NCBI RefSeq assembly: GCF_013113835.1
Contig: NZ_VTYQ01000007.1
Location: forward strand, 1-64,000
DNA from: Vibrio sp. RE88
Lineage (GTDB): Bacteria > Pseudomonadota > Gammaproteobacteria > Enterobacterales > Vibrionaceae
DNA: 64,000 nt
Direction: 5' to 3'
The number at the start of each line of letters is the position of its first letter. The stretch's first letter is position 1. This document shows positions 18,274 to 28,753 of this stretch, one piece after another. Below the pieces are notes generated by a model, which saw only the letters and a program-made list of their open reading frames with translations, made no database searches and was not told where the DNA came from. The position numbers and the translations under genes were made by a program.

Positions 18274-19521
18274 TTATTTCTTTGGCATTTCCAATTGCAT
18301 TTCCGGCATCATTTCTTTCTTGGCTCTTAGCTTACGCATCACAAACCAAACCGCTAAGCCAAGAATAATCATCACGACATTTCCGACACCAATCATAATG
18401 AAGGTTCGAGTGCGTTTTTCTTCTCGCATTTGAATCAAGCGCATTTCTTCCATCAACTTCTGTTGCATCATGCGCTCTTCTTCCTGCAGTCGACGCGTCT
18501 CAGCAAAGTCGATTTCTTCAAGCACACTGTAAGTGTGTTCTTTGATTGGAAACGCCAGTGGGCGTCCTGAACCCATTTCAGTCGCAAACACTTGTCCCAT
18601 CCAAGAATAATTGCCGATTTCACCGTTATAAGGGATGGTCAGCACCACTTTTTCTGATTCCTCAGAAGCGCTTTCTGCTGCAGAAATTTCACGGTTATCC
18701 GGCGCCTTATGCTCAATCTGCGCGGCCAAAGTGCCCGGTTGAATCATGCCCTGCTCTCCAGAGAAGACCACTTGATGATCTTTTCCTTCTTCTCGGCTTT
18801 GGATAAAGGTGGTTTCAATCGGTGTTGGATAAATCAGCACTTCCTGCTCTTGGGCACGAAGGAATACCCCATTACCGGATGTAATACGAACGCGATATTT
18901 ACCCGGCTCAGGAGAAATGTTCAGAGAAACGGTAAATACGCCATCCCCTGCCACTTCGTCCAAGCCACGACCATCGTCAGCGAATTCACCAATCGTGTAG
19001 GGAATAGGCTTCGCTTCTTTGATCAGCGCCTCTTCGTTTTCCACATACTTGGTAAACGTGACCATCAGTTTGACTCGCTCAAGGAAGTCTCTGAGCACCA
19101 AAGGTTTGCCATCTGACGTCAGGCGAGCGGTAAATTTAATTTGCTCATTCTGAAATAGCCGCGCTGGCACAGTATCCGTCGACAATTCAAGGTGGGAGAT
19201 AAGAATGATTTTATTCTTAGGTGTAACTTTACCTATTGCCTGCCAAGGGCCGGGCATAGGATTGTCAATCGAGATAATGTCCATGGACGATTCTTGATAC
19301 CAGCGGACATTATCCGGACTGCGCCACGCGTAGTACTTTTTACCATCTGGGCGCACCAAAACGACCGGGCGTGAGCGCTCCGCACGATAGATAACAAAGG
19401 TAATTTGCTTGATGGTTGGGTCGACTCGAAAACGGTTGTCGAGCAGCGACATTGAGGATTCCTCAGCATAACCAAAGGTACTGACTAACAAGCCCAGCAG
19501 GGCAAACCAAATCCTCAACAT
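18274..19521 (-). CDS. Conserved membrane-anchored periplasmic protein, TIGR03503-like, function unknown
   Basis: A 415-residue protein with a signal peptide ending near GYAEESS. A long periplasmic part contains beta-rich repeats such as DDGRGLDEVAGDGVFTVSLN, reminiscent of choice-of-anchor Ig-like folds. Then comes a charged coiled-coil-like stretch rich in E, M, Q and R (about residues 350-385), one C-terminal transmembrane helix (IMIGVGNVVMIILGLAVWFV) and a short basic tail. It resembles a family kept in Vibrio and relatives (TIGR03503, recalled from memory, not searched). It lies 8 bp after dnaQ on the same strand, so it is probably cotranscribed. No function can be assigned. Confidence 0.72.
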   Translation of the reverse strand: MLRIWFALLGLLVSTFGYAEESSMSLLDNRFRVDPTIKQITFVIYRAERSRPVVLVRPDGKKYYAWRSPDNVRWYQESSMDIISIDNPMPGPWQAIGKVTPKNKIILISHLELSTDTVPARLFQNEQIKFTARLTSDGKPLVLRDFLERVKLMVTFTKYVENEEALIKEAKPIPYTIGEFADDGRGLDEVAGDGVFTVSLNISPEPGKYRVRITSGNGVFLRAQEQEVLIYPTPIETTFIQSREEGKDHQVVFSGEQGMIQPGTLAAQIEHKAPDNREISAAESASEESEKVVLTIPYNGEIGNYSWMGQVFATEMGSGRPLAFPIKEHTYSVLEEIDFAETRRLQEEERMMQQKLMEEMRLIQMREEKRTRTFIMIGVGNVVMIILGLAVWFVMRKLRAKKEMMPEMQLEMPKK

Positions 19522-19529
19522 TCCTTCTC

Positions 19530-20270
19530 CTACTGACGCCAGAGACAGCTTCCGCTCTTCTCCACCAGATCCAATCGATTTTGATGTGCTTCTAGTTCAT
19601 CGGCCGTTGCACGGATAACCTTTAGCGATTTTCGCCCACCAGCAGCCCGTTTTATTGAGTCACCTCCCACATTGCCTTCTGCACTGCCCGGGTTAAATTG
19701 CAGTGATGTCTGGCCACCTGTCATTAACAGGTAAACGTCAGCCAGTATCTCCGCATCGAGCAAAGCGCCGTGGAGGGTACGGTGAGAGTTATCTATACCG
19801 TAGCGATCACACAAGACGTCAAGGTTGTTTCGTTTGCCGGGGAAGATTTTCTTCGCCATGGCAAGCGTATCGGTCACCTTACAGTAATCGTCGGTTTTAC
19901 CAATCGTAGGATCGAGCATACCAAACTCGTAATCCATAAAGCCGGTATCGAAGGGCGCGTTGTGGGCGACTAATTCAGCGCCTTTAATAAACTCGAGAAA
20001 TTCCTTATGGACATCCTGATACTCAGGTTTGTCGACCAGAAACTCGTCAGTGATACCGTGAACTTCGACCGCATCAGGCTGAATTTCACGATCGGGTTTG
20101 ATGTAAACGTGAAAATGACGTCCGGTCAGTTTACGGTTGATGATTTCCACCGCACCGATTTCGATAATACGGTGCCCCTGATAATGAGGGCCGCCTTCAC
20201 GGTTCATACCTGTGGTTTCGGTATCGAGTACCACGATGCGATTGTGGTTGGAATTGTTGCTGGTATTCAT
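19530..20270 (-). CDS. dnaQ: DNA polymerase III epsilon subunit, 3'-5' proofreading exonuclease
   Basis: A 246-residue DEDDh exonuclease. ExoI is VLDTETTGM, ExoII is ELVAHNAPFDTGFMDYE, and ExoIII is HRTLHGALLDAEILADVY with the catalytic His. A beta-clamp-binding motif, QTSLQF, follows the domain near residue 182, comparable to QTSMAF in E. coli, and the C-terminal tail should bind DnaE alpha. DnaE is encoded at 28.8-32.2 kb. The gene is divergent from rnhA across a 56-bp gap, an arrangement shared with E. coli. Confidence 0.97.
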   Translation of the reverse strand: MNTSNNSNHNRIVVLDTETTGMNREGGPHYQGHRIIEIGAVEIINRKLTGRHFHVYIKPDREIQPDAVEVHGITDEFLVDKPEYQDVHKEFLEFIKGAELVAHNAPFDTGFMDYEFGMLDPTIGKTDDYCKVTDTLAMAKKIFPGKRNNLDVLCDRYGIDNSHRTLHGALLDAEILADVYLLMTGGQTSLQFNPGSAEGNVGGDSIKRAAGGRKSLKVIRATADELEAHQNRLDLVEKSGSCLWRQ

Positions 20271-20326
20271 AACAAATTGTGTGTCAGACTATGCCAATAA
20301 TGTGCTTAACCCAATAGTATCAAATC

Positions 20327-20791
20327 ATGACGAAACAAGTGGAAATTTTCACAGATGGTTCTTGCTTAGGCAATCCGGGGCCCGGCGGATACGGCATTGT
20401 TTTACGCTACAAACAAGTAGAAAAGACCCTTGCTAAAGGTTATACCCTAACCACGAACAATCGCATGGAAATGATGGCTACTATAGTAGCACTGCAAGCA
20501 TTAAAAGAGCCTTGTGACGTCATACTCACCACTGACAGCCAGTACGTTCGCCAAGGCATTACTCAATGGATCCATAACTGGAAAAAGCGGGACTGGAAAA
20601 CGTCCGATAAGAAACCGGTTAAGAACGCCGATTTATGGAAAGCGCTCGATGCGGAAACCGGACGCCACAAAATAGACTGGCGCTGGGTCAAAGGCCACGC
20701 AGGCCACCGAGAAAATGAAATGTGTGATGAACTCGCCCGGGCTGCCGCTGAAAATCCAACTGACGAAGACACAGGTTATCAGCCTAGTTAG
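20327..20791 (+). CDS. rnhA: Ribonuclease HI
   Basis: A 154-residue RNase H that degrades RNA in RNA-DNA hybrids. The catalytic carboxylates are visible in [36 protein letters not shown] and [16 protein letters not shown] (D, E, D, D). The basic handle region [15 protein letters not shown] is present, as in E. coli (155 residues). Its last codons overlap the convergent methyltransferase gene by 8 nt. Confidence 0.97.
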   Translation: MTKQVEIFTDGSCLGNPGPGGYGIVLRYKQVEKTLAKGYTLTTNNRMEMMATIVALQALKEPCDVILTTDSQYVRQGITQWIHNWKKRDWKTSDKKPVKNADLWKALDAETGRHKIDWRWVKGHAGHRENEMCDELARAAAENPTDEDTGYQPS

Positions 20792-21527
20792 AGCTACTTC
20801 GCTTGCTCGAAATTTTGTAATTGACGCCAATCGGCGTCAATTTTCGTTTTAGCTTCCAATGTGGCTTGATAGGTTTTAGTGGGTAGGTACGTTTGCGCGC
20901 AACAATAAAGTACAGGCTACCCATAGGAGACGCCCAATCCCCTAAACCGTTTTCCAGCCAAGTCCAGATTGTGCGGTATTTCTGCATTGGAAACAGAGCA
21001 TAACTGTCGCACTCAATCACCTGATAGTTCAAGACACTCAACCAATCGCGGATACGATTCGGGGTAAACATACGCCCACTCCAAGGCAAGTTATTCTTGC
21101 GCCACGGCATCAGGCTAGCCAAACCAGTGAGGCTGATAGGATTAAACCCAGTGATGATCAAATAGCCATCGTCGATCATCACCCGATCGACTTCTCTCAA
21201 CATTCGGTGAGGGTCATTGCAATAATCCAGCTGGTGCGCCATCACAACAGCATCGAAACTTTTTTCAAGAAACGGTAGGTCATAACCATCTGCAATCACA
21301 TTGTGCAGAGGGTTCTGGATATCGAGGTTAACTTGGTGTTGAATATTACAATTAAAGCTGGTTAACTCGCAGCTCAGCCCACCCAACTTAAGCATATGAT
21401 AGCCAAATAATTTTGGGCACCATTCATCAACACGAGTTTGTATTGATTCACTGACCCATTGGCCATTCTTAAGCTGAGACCATGAATGAGGCTTTTCGAG
21501 CTTCTTAGTACTGCGTGCTGGCTTCAT
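20784..21527 (-). CDS. SAM-dependent methyltransferase, YafS-like
   Basis: A 247-residue class I methyltransferase (methyltransferase-11 type). The motif I region is degenerate (MLKLGGLSC). The acidic loop after it reads [41 protein letters not shown], the most diagnostic part, followed by [13 protein letters not shown]. The position between rnhA and gloB matches yafS in E. coli. The substrate is unknown. The C-terminal 40 residues are very basic ([10 protein letters not shown]...SSKRSSSN). It is divergent from gloB and overlaps rnhA tail to tail. Confidence 0.83.
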   Translation of the reverse strand: MKPARSTKKLEKPHSWSQLKNGQWVSESIQTRVDEWCPKLFGYHMLKLGGLSCELTSFNCNIQHQVNLDIQNPLHNVIADGYDLPFLEKSFDAVVMAHQLDYCNDPHRMLREVDRVMIDDGYLIITGFNPISLTGLASLMPWRKNNLPWSGRMFTPNRIRDWLSVLNYQVIECDSYALFPMQKYRTIWTWLENGLGDWASPMGSLYFIVARKRTYPLKPIKPHWKLKRKLTPIGVNYKISSKRSSSN

Positions 21528-21566
21528 ACTTAACCTGCTTCACTCTTGGTAACCGGAGAGACAACT

Positions 21567-22325
21567 ATGTTAGATATCAAAAGCATACCTGCATTTAACG
21601 ACAATTACATCTGGCTGATTAAAAATAGCGATCAGCGTTGTGCTGTCGTCGATCCGGGAGACGCGGCCCCAGTGTTGGAGTACCTCAAACAGCACGAGTT
21701 AAGCTTAGAGGCGATCTTAATTACCCACCACCATAATGATCACATCGGTGGCGTTCCTGAGTTAGTCAGACAATTTCCAGATGTCGACGTGGTAGGCCCA
21801 GCCAATGAACCCGTGCCAACATTGACCCACGCCGTTGAGGCCGGCGACCAAATCGAACTGTTTGGCGAGATCTTTTTCGTTTTGGGCCTAGAAGGACATA
21901 CACGAGGGCATATTGGTTATGTTGGCGATGGAAAGCTGTTCTGCGGCGATGTTCTGTTCTCCGCCGGATGCGGGCGCGTATTCGAAGGCACAATGGAACA
22001 AATGCATACGTCGCTCAATAAACTGGTTGCCCTACCCGAAGAGACCGAAGTTTACTGTGCACATGAATACACGGCCAGCAATGTCGCTTTTGCCCTTGCG
22101 GTAGAACCAGACAACGAACTACTGCAGCAATACCGTGACGAAGTGAATCGCCTGCGAGCGCAAAACAAACCGACTCTGCCGACCACCATTCGCAAGGAAA
22201 AATGGATTAACCCTTTTCTGCGCACAGACCAGCAAAGCGTCATGCGTTCCGTGGCTAACCGGACCCAACAAACGGACTCACTCGCCATTTTTTCGGCGTT
22301 ACGTGAGTGGAAGAACGAATTTTAA
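21567..22325 (+). CDS. gloB: Hydroxyacylglutathione hydrolase (glyoxalase II)
   Basis: A 252-residue metallo-beta-lactamase-fold hydrolase that splits S-lactoylglutathione to lactate and glutathione in methylglyoxal detoxification. The binuclear-metal motif [10 protein letters not shown] is present, with later ligands in [23 protein letters not shown] and [10 protein letters not shown]. The start at 21567 ([16 protein letters not shown]) follows CGGAGAG, and the in-frame start at 21546 is rejected because of this site. The C-terminal glutathione-binding domain ([15 protein letters not shown]) is intact. Confidence 0.96.
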   Translation: MLDIKSIPAFNDNYIWLIKNSDQRCAVVDPGDAAPVLEYLKQHELSLEAILITHHHNDHIGGVPELVRQFPDVDVVGPANEPVPTLTHAVEAGDQIELFGEIFFVLGLEGHTRGHIGYVGDGKLFCGDVLFSAGCGRVFEGTMEQMHTSLNKLVALPEETEVYCAHEYTASNVAFALAVEPDNELLQQYRDEVNRLRAQNKPTLPTTIRKEKWINPFLRTDQQSVMRSVANRTQQTDSLAIFSALREWKNEF

Positions 22326-22395
22326 CGTTTTGCAACTTGTCACTTCCATATTTAGACAAGTATTATCAGCAGCCAAATAAAAAAAGGGCTGTGAA

Positions 22396-23961
22396 ATGCG
22401 AGTTAAACACAGCTGGGTATTAGCACTGCTACTAACAGGATGTCAGCTTACCCAGCAGACAGAGAGCGATAAAACTGCTTCTCCGGAGACCAATAATCCA
22501 CCAACGGTAAGTTCTTCAAAACCGACCACCAAACCTTCAGAGTCGGTAGAGTCATCTAAAACTGTTGTAACACCTCAATCTCAGGAAGATGTTTGGCATC
22601 GCATTGCCATGCAATTGGATTTCCCGATTCCCGATGAAAAAATGGTGGATTACTACCGTACCTGGTATCTCAAACACCCCAACCACCTTAAAACCGTTTC
22701 CGAACGTGCCCAGCCGTTTCTTTACCTGATCACGGAAAAAATTGAGCAACGTGACCTGCCACTAGAGCTTGCTCTTCTGCCTATTGTTGAAAGCTCCTTT
22801 GACGCCTTTGCATACTCTCACGGCAGCGCTGCTGGCCTGTGGCAGTTTGTTCCCGGTACAGGAAAATATTACGGTTTAAAGCAAAATTTCTGGTATGACG
22901 GGCGTCGCGATGTCGCGGCCTCCACAGATGCGGCTCTTGATTATTTAGAAGTATTAAATAAGCGTTTTGAAGGAAACTGGAATCACGCAATAGCGGCATA
23001 CAACAGCGGTGGTGGCCGTGTGTCCAGCGCCATTCGCAAGAATAAGCGTTTAGGCAAACCAACCGATTTCTTCTCGCTGGACCTGCCTAAGGAAACCAGT
23101 GGATATGTGCCGAAACTACTCGCATTGGCAGATATCATCGCAAACCAAGACAAATACGGCATCGATATACCTGCCGTTGCCAACCGACCAGTCGTGGAAC
23201 TGGTTGATCCTAAGGAACAACTGGATTTAGCGATTGCCGCAAACTACGCAGGCATTAGCGTCAAGCAGCTACAGAGCCTCAACCCCGCATACAACCAGTG
23301 GGCAACTGCCCCTGATGGCCCACACCAACTGTTGCTGCCAGTTGGAAAAATCAACACGTTTAAGGCCAAAGTGGCTGAAAACCGTGGCAAAGGCATGAAA
23401 GTGGTTCGTTATAAGGTCAAATCCGGTGATAGCTTGAGTGTATTAGCCACCCGATACAACACCACAACGAAAGTCATTCAGAGTGCTAACAACCTTAACG
23501 GATACAACATCCGTGTCGGCCAGCATTTGATGATCCCGACATCAACCAAGGATAATCAGGCCTACACACTGAGTGCAACCAACCGACTGGCAAAAACTCA
23601 GGCCAAATCACGTGGCCAGTATAAGCTCACTCACACTGTACGCTCTGGTGATAGCTTATGGAGCATCGCGCGTGCCAATAAGGTCTCCCATCAGTCTCTC
23701 GCAAAATGGAATGGCATGGGACCAAGAGACACGTTACGTGTTGGACAAAAGCTGGTTATCTGGAAAAACAGTTCAGATGGCGCCATCATCCGTACCGTTT
23801 TCTATAGCGTAAAATCTGGCGATACCATCAGCGGCATCGCCAACAAATTTAAAGTGAAATCTAATGACATCGTGAAGTGGAACGGACTAAGCAAAAAGAA
23901 ATACCTACAGCCTGGTCAAAAGCTGAAACTCTATGTCGATGTAACTAAGGTGAGTGTATGA
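22396..23961 (+). CDS. mltD: Membrane-bound lytic murein transglycosylase D
   Basis: A 521-residue lipoprotein (lipobox LLLTGC, Cys near residue 16). A Ser/Thr/Pro-rich linker precedes a family 1 lytic transglycosylase domain at about residues 90-270. The catalytic Glu is in LPIVESSFDAFAYSHGSAAGLWQF and the later motif is AIAAYNSGGGRV. Three LysM repeats follow: YKVKSGDSLSVLATRYN, HTVRSGDSLWSIARAN and YSVKSGDTISGIANKF. It cleaves peptidoglycan glycan strands from the outer-membrane side. It overlaps the next gene by 4 nt (ATGA), so the two are translationally coupled. Confidence 0.96.
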   Translation: MRVKHSWVLALLLTGCQLTQQTESDKTASPETNNPPTVSSSKPTTKPSESVESSKTVVTPQSQEDVWHRIAMQLDFPIPDEKMVDYYRTWYLKHPNHLKTVSERAQPFLYLITEKIEQRDLPLELALLPIVESSFDAFAYSHGSAAGLWQFVPGTGKYYGLKQNFWYDGRRDVAASTDAALDYLEVLNKRFEGNWNHAIAAYNSGGGRVSSAIRKNKRLGKPTDFFSLDLPKETSGYVPKLLALADIIANQDKYGIDIPAVANRPVVELVDPKEQLDLAIAANYAGISVKQLQSLNPAYNQWATAPDGPHQLLLPVGKINTFKAKVAENRGKGMKVVRYKVKSGDSLSVLATRYNTTTKVIQSANNLNGYNIRVGQHLMIPTSTKDNQAYTLSATNRLAKTQAKSRGQYKLTHTVRSGDSLWSIARANKVSHQSLAKWNGMGPRDTLRVGQKLVIWKNSSDGAIIRTVFYSVKSGDTISGIANKFKVKSNDIVKWNGLSKKKYLQPGQKLKLYVDVTKVSV

Positions 23962-24644
23962 CGCCTTCTTCAAACCCTCTCGTGATGCTGGTTGACGTAT
24001 TTCGTTCACCCAGCGCTTGTTTCCTCGCACTTTACCAACGTGGTGCTTGGGGCTGGCAAACCTATATCGTGTTGATGTTGTCCCCATTTCTCTTTTGGGG
24101 CGCCTACTTTGATATTGTCGATTTTGAGTGGCTGCGACAGGGCTTGTCTGCTCAACTCGCACAAACCAATCCGAAACAATTGGAGCTGCTTGATGCGAAC
24201 ACTCTGATGGCCAGTGAGATCATCAGCGACGTAGCAGGCCGAACATTAACTATTATGATGTTGGCGTTTTGGTTCAATTTAGCCACCAAACCCAGCCAGC
24301 ACCAACATGGCTTCTGGCGCTGGTTTGCTGCAAGCACTGTCGTCGTATTTCCAGCGATCATTGGCGATCTGGCGAGTTACGTCAGCCTGCTTCTCAAGCA
24401 TGGTCAGGTAATGGTGTATGCAGCGGACCTCAATAGCCTCAATGGCCTGTTGAAGCTGCCGCTGACCAATGAGTGGTCACAATTTGCCAGTTCATTCCCG
24501 CTGCTCTTACCTTGGTATATCGCTTTAGGCTACGCTGCTGTCGGAACTTGGACTGAGTTCGAACGTGGTCAAGCGTTGGCAATTTCAGCGCTGCCATGGG
24601 TGGCGTATTACATTATCTGGGCGCTATATATCGTTATCAGCTAA
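23958..24644 (+). CDS. Yip1-family inner-membrane protein
   Basis: A 228-residue protein with about five hydrophobic segments. The opening [28 protein letters not shown] matches the amphipathic start of bacterial Yip1-domain proteins (PF04893 type), ahead of [12 protein letters not shown]. The start codon overlaps the mltD stop (ATGA), implying coupled expression with the transglycosylase. No enzymatic motif is visible and the function is unknown. Its last 21 nt overlap the convergent yafD-like gene. Confidence 0.75.
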   Translation: MTPSSNPLVMLVDVFRSPSACFLALYQRGAWGWQTYIVLMLSPFLFWGAYFDIVDFEWLRQGLSAQLAQTNPKQLELLDANTLMASEIISDVAGRTLTIMMLAFWFNLATKPSQHQHGFWRWFAASTVVVFPAIIGDLASYVSLLLKHGQVMVYAADLNSLNGLLKLPLTNEWSQFASSFPLLLPWYIALGYAAVGTWTEFERGQALAISALPWVAYYIIWALYIVIS

Positions 24645-25481
24645 GCGAAACGTGACTTCAAGAGGATTATGGTCAGAGGCGTCGGATTCCGGCGCCTCTG
24701 CTTTTATCAGGGTTAATCCACGATAAAAAACATGATCGAGCGGCAATCCGGTTATAAATTGAGTACGATGATCAGGGCGATAGCTCACCTCTTTCACTCC
24801 AAGCTCGTCCAGTGCGCTTCTCATTACCGCCATCCTATCTGCACTCCAACTATTAAAATCACCGGCGATGATAATCGGCCCTTGATGCTTGCTCAGCTCA
24901 TCAACCAGTGTACCAAGCTGCCTCTGATACTCCTCCGTACCATAGGTAAAGTTCACCGCATGGATATTGATAACCGACAGCACCTGACCATCAGATAAAG
25001 GGTACGTGGCGTAAATGGCCGATTTAGGTAAACGCAACCAAGGTTCCAGCTCAGTGTAAGCACAAGCGAGCTTCGGAAGAGACTTAGATAAATTCAGCAC
25101 CCCTGCACTGCGTTCAAACGCTTTAAACGCATCCACTTGATTACCAAACCAAAGCTGCTGTTTCATCCACTCCTTGAGCTCGGGCGTCATACTGGCTTCT
25201 TGGAGCAAAACCAACTGTTTGTCGTCAGAATACTTGGTTAGCTCTTGCGACCAATTATCGCGATTTTGCTTATATATATTCCAAACGAGCAGATTTATGT
25301 CGCCATTATTGTCAATGGACTCCACCTGAGAGGCATGCGCACAACGCAGCGACACATCTTCCCCTGACTGGGAAATAGTCGAAAGTTGAGGCTGCTTAGG
25401 CAGAGAAAAAATCAGTTGGAAACCACCAACCACAGCAGCGATAGCAACAATAGGTAAGATCAGCAGGCGCTTTTTTTTCAC
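24624..25481 (-). CDS. Endonuclease/exonuclease/phosphatase-family protein, YafD-like
   Basis: A 285-residue protein with one N-terminal membrane anchor or signal ([20 protein letters not shown]), then an EEP-fold domain. Motifs in order: [16 protein letters not shown] (metal-binding Glu), [15 protein letters not shown] (DxN), and ASDHNPLEV (catalytic His). It belongs to the UPF0294/YafD group, whose substrate is unknown. The active-site set looks complete, so hydrolysis of a phosphodiester or phosphomonoester outside the cytoplasm is plausible. It is convergent with the Yip1 gene, overlapping it by 21 bp. Confidence 0.85.
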   Translation of the reverse strand: MKKKRLLILPIVAIAAVVGGFQLIFSLPKQPQLSTISQSGEDVSLRCAHASQVESIDNNGDINLLVWNIYKQNRDNWSQELTKYSDDKQLVLLQEASMTPELKEWMKQQLWFGNQVDAFKAFERSAGVLNLSKSLPKLACAYTELEPWLRLPKSAIYATYPLSDGQVLSVINIHAVNFTYGTEEYQRQLGTLVDELSKHQGPIIIAGDFNSWSADRMAVMRSALDELGVKEVSYRPDHRTQFITGLPLDHVFYRGLTLIKAEAPESDASDHNPLEVTFRLADNDI

Positions 25482-25498
25482 TTGGAACGACCATTAAG

Positions 25499-25523
25499 AA
25501 AAAAGAGCCTTGCGGCTCTTTTA
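25499..25523 (-). terminator. Terminator of glnB
   Basis: Minus strand: AAAAGAGCC GCAA GGCTCTTTTT lies 12 nt past the glnB stop and just upstream of the yafD-like start. Confidence 0.9.
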
Positions 25524-25534
25524 AGAAAATCGGA

Positions 25535-25882
<348 letters not shown>

Positions 25883-25927
25883 TTAAACTTCAGCAATTTG
25901 TCTCATTATCCCATGATAAACAGGCAA

Positions 25928-25957
25928 TAAAAAGCCCGAGCTTTTTATGCTCGGGCT
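25928..25957 (-). terminator. Terminator of the cytochrome c gene
   Basis: Minus strand: AGCCCGAGC ATAAAAA GCTCGGGCT then TTTTT, about 20 nt past the stop. Confidence 0.92.
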
Positions 25958-25976
25958 AAATACTATTGCCTATGAC

Positions 25977-26291
25977 TTACTTTAGACTCGCGTAGTACGC
26001 CGCTAAATTGGCCACATCCGCATCACTTAACGCCGCAGCTTGTGCCTGCATAACCGCGGCTAATCCACCGTTACGTTCTTTGTTTTTGTAGGCATTAATT
26101 GACGTAACAATGTACTGTTCGTTTTGGCCTTTCAGGTTAGGGTAACCTGGAATAACAGCGACACCATCTGCGCCGTGACACGCGGCACATACCGCCGCTT
26201 TTGCTTTTCCGGCTGCGACATCACCTGCCGCCATGGCTTGCCCAGCAAACAAACTCATTCCAACGACCAGTCCGATAGCGATTTTCTTCAT
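25977..26291 (-). CDS. Small periplasmic c-type cytochrome
   Basis: A 104-residue exported monohaem cytochrome c. The signal peptide ends AMAA near residue 22. The haem attachment site is CAACHG, and the distal Met ligand is probably in the [13 protein letters not shown] region. The C-terminal helix [11 protein letters not shown] is typical of class I cytochromes (c5/c553 type). It probably shuttles electrons in the periplasm, with partners not identifiable from context. The gene stands between glnB and tilS with its own terminator. Confidence 0.9.
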   Translation of the reverse strand: MKKIAIGLVVGMSLFAGQAMAAGDVAAGKAKAAVCAACHGADGVAVIPGYPNLKGQNEQYIVTSINAYKNKERNGGLAAVMQAQAAALSDADVANLAAYYASLK

Positions 26292-26327
26292 TGCTCTTCC
26301 TTATAATTCCATTTTATTTGTGTGTTT

Positions 26328-27662
26328 TTATGTATACAATTTTGACACAAATGGTACTGGCTTGTCCCAGACAAGTTCACAGTCTTGGCCTGCAAAGTGA
26401 TGATCAACAAATAAATCAGCGACAGCGGCAACCTTCTCTCCACACATTAAAATCGGTACACGGCGCCTCAACCAACTCGGCACTCCATATTCCTGAAACA
26501 ATTTTTTCAATTTTCGGCTATGGTTGCGATCAGTAGGCTTCGCGCTCAAACCTTGAGGCTCAAACGTAACGGATAATGGCGCGGCTTCAAGTGCAGCTTT
26601 TGAAAGCTGCCCATTATGACTAGATTGGAGTAATAAAGAGCCCAATGAGTCAGGCAAGTTCAGCCCTGTACCAATGGCAATATCCCGCTGCCAGCCCGAC
26701 AGCTCTTGCCACTGCTCAACCAGATACAAGCGCTGTTCAAAACGACGAACTTGACCGCCCGATATGGAGAGTGCTGGGTTGGCATCTTGACGACTGAGCG
26801 CTACTTCCTGCCACACCTTGTTCAGTTGCTCACGGCTGGGCATGCGTGCCTGATGATGAGAGAGCCACATCCTGAGTAAGCGAGCTCGCATCAACGGCGT
26901 CATATTCTGTAAAGGCTCAATCCATAAGCTGCCATCTTGATGCAGCACCTCTGCTAAGCGCTCAGTTAATAATTGATCAAGAAGTTGCTCTTGCTCAGCA
27001 CACAACTCGGCACTGCGCTGCACGGCCTGAGAGAAATGCGGCCAACGTTGCGTGATGACAGGCACGACCTGATGGCGAATGAAGTTGCGATCAAATCGCG
27101 TGTCTTGGTTACTTTCATCTTCAACCCACTGCAATTGTTCAGCTATCGCATAGGCTTTTACATCTGATCGGCTTACTGCTAGCAATGGCCGAACAAGCAG
27201 AGCTTCAACAAAAGGCATAGCCTGAGCCATAGCGGATAGCCCTTTAGGCCCACTGCCGCGTTTTAATGCCAGCAAGAAGGTCTCAAACTGATCGTCGCTA
27301 TGCTGCCCCGTCAGCAATAAATCTCCCTTGGAAACATACTTACTTAGAGCCTGATAGCGAGCCTCTCGTGCACTTTCTTCAATGCTTTTTCCGTGTTTTT
27401 CCAGCGTCACTCTCTCAAGGTTATAAGGAATACCGTCTTCTGAGCACCACTGCTGACACTGCTCGGCCCAATCATCGGCATTACTGCTTAAGCCATGATG
27501 GACGTGTACTGCTAGCCCCTTTTGCTGGTGCTCACGGAAGTATCTCGCCATTAGCGACAACAGGACTCTGGAATCCAGACCACCACTCAAAGCAAGCACT
27601 AACTTACCTCCAGGCTGCCTGTGTTGGTTAATGACAGAAGAAAATGTCTGATATAAATTCAT
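26328..27662 (-). CDS. tilS: tRNA(Ile)-lysidine synthetase
   Basis: A 444-residue N-type ATP pyrophosphatase that converts C34 of tRNA-Ile(CAU) to lysidine, so that it reads AUA and carries isoleucine. The PP-loop LALSGGLDSRVLL is near residue 23. HHGLSSNADDW, GQHSDDQFETFLLALKRGSGPKGL and the C-terminal NHSRKLKKLFQEYGVPSWLRRRVP domain match the gammaproteobacterial form with its extra tRNA-binding domains. The ATG at 27662 is preferred over an upstream TTG. It is next to accA, as in E. coli, but separated by a terminator. Confidence 0.95.
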   Translation of the reverse strand: MNLYQTFSSVINQHRQPGGKLVLALSGGLDSRVLLSLMARYFREHQQKGLAVHVHHGLSSNADDWAEQCQQWCSEDGIPYNLERVTLEKHGKSIEESAREARYQALSKYVSKGDLLLTGQHSDDQFETFLLALKRGSGPKGLSAMAQAMPFVEALLVRPLLAVSRSDVKAYAIAEQLQWVEDESNQDTRFDRNFIRHQVVPVITQRWPHFSQAVQRSAELCAEQEQLLDQLLTERLAEVLHQDGSLWIEPLQNMTPLMRARLLRMWLSHHQARMPSREQLNKVWQEVALSRQDANPALSISGGQVRRFEQRLYLVEQWQELSGWQRDIAIGTGLNLPDSLGSLLLQSSHNGQLSKAALEAAPLSVTFEPQGLSAKPTDRNHSRKLKKLFQEYGVPSWLRRRVPILMCGEKVAAVADLFVDHHFAGQDCELVWDKPVPFVSKLYT

Positions 27663-27708
27663 ACACAAAGAAGAGAGTTTTCAATGCTGCTAGTTTACCA
27701 CCCATAAC

Positions 27709-27737
27709 AAAAAAGGCTGAACCTAAGTTCAGCCTTT
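27709..27737 (-). terminator. Terminator of accA, end of the superoperon
   Basis: Minus strand: AAAGGCTGAAC TTAG GTTCAGCCTTT followed by TTT, about 19 nt past the accA stop. Confidence 0.93.
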
Positions 27738-27755
27738 GTCTTCAATCTTGCATGA

Positions 27756-28715
27756 TTAACAGTAACCGTAGCTCATTAAGCGCTGGTAACGGCGTTCAAG
27801 CAGAGCATCATTGTCAAAATGTTGTAGCTCATCAAGCTGCTTGACCAAAGTCGCTTTCATATTAGCAGCCATTTGGATGTGATCACGATGCGCACCGCCT
27901 AAAGGCTCTTCGATGATTTCATCGATCAGTTCTAGCTCTTTCAAACGTGGAGCAATCAGTCCCATCGCTTCTGCTGCTTGTGGCGCTTTATCTGAATCGC
28001 GCCAAAGAATTGAGGCACAACCTTCAGGTGAGATAACAGAATAAGTCGAGTATTGCAGCATGTTCACGTAGTCACCTACGCCAATAGCTAGTGCACCACC
28101 AGAACCACCTTCGCCTACCACGTTACATATAACAGGCACTTTGAGACCAGCCATTACCTTAAGGTTTTTCGCGATTGCTTCAGACTGACCGCGTTCTTCT
28201 GCGCCAACACCTGGGTATGCACCTGCAGTGTCGATGAAAGTGATGATTGGCATGTTGAAACGCTCAGCCGTTTCCATCAAGCGAAGCGCTTTACGGTAAC
28301 CTTCTGGCTTTGGCATACCAAAGTTACGTTTCACTTTCTCTTTCGTCTCACGACCTTTCTGGTGGCCAATGATCATCACAGGGCGACCATCAAGACGAGC
28401 CATGCCACCAACAATCGCTTTGTCGTCAGCGTAAGCACGATCACCGGCTAGTTCTTCAAACTCAGTAAAGACGTGCTCAATGTAATCAAGCGTGTATGGG
28501 CGTAGCGGGTGACGAGCCATCTGAGCTGTTTCCCATGCACCAAGGTCGCTGAACGTTTTCTTCTTCAGTTCTAAGCTTTTCTTTTCTAGCTGTTCGATCT
28601 CTTTGTCTAGATCAACGCCAGAGTCACCACCGTGACGAGAAACACCACGAAGTGCTTCAATCTTAGCTTCAAGTTCTGCGATAGGCTTTTCAAATTCTAA
28701 AAAGTTCAGGCTCAT
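27756..28715 (-). CDS. accA: Acetyl-CoA carboxylase carboxyltransferase subunit alpha
   Basis: A 319-residue subunit, the same length as E. coli AccA. With AccD it moves the carboxyl group from biotin to acetyl-CoA to form malonyl-CoA, the committed step of fatty-acid synthesis. It begins [22 protein letters not shown]. The crotonase-like core carries [38 protein letters not shown] and [15 protein letters not shown]. It lies last in the operon, 38 bp after dnaE. Confidence 0.98.
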   Translation of the reverse strand: MSLNFLEFEKPIAELEAKIEALRGVSRHGGDSGVDLDKEIEQLEKKSLELKKKTFSDLGAWETAQMARHPLRPYTLDYIEHVFTEFEELAGDRAYADDKAIVGGMARLDGRPVMIIGHQKGRETKEKVKRNFGMPKPEGYRKALRLMETAERFNMPIITFIDTAGAYPGVGAEERGQSEAIAKNLKVMAGLKVPVICNVVGEGGSGGALAIGVGDYVNMLQYSTYSVISPEGCASILWRDSDKAPQAAEAMGLIAPRLKELELIDEIIEEPLGGAHRDHIQMAANMKATLVKQLDELQHFDNDALLERRYQRLMSYGYC

Positions 28716-28753
28716 CTATAGATCCTTTCTGATTCGGCATTCGACTGCCGAAC

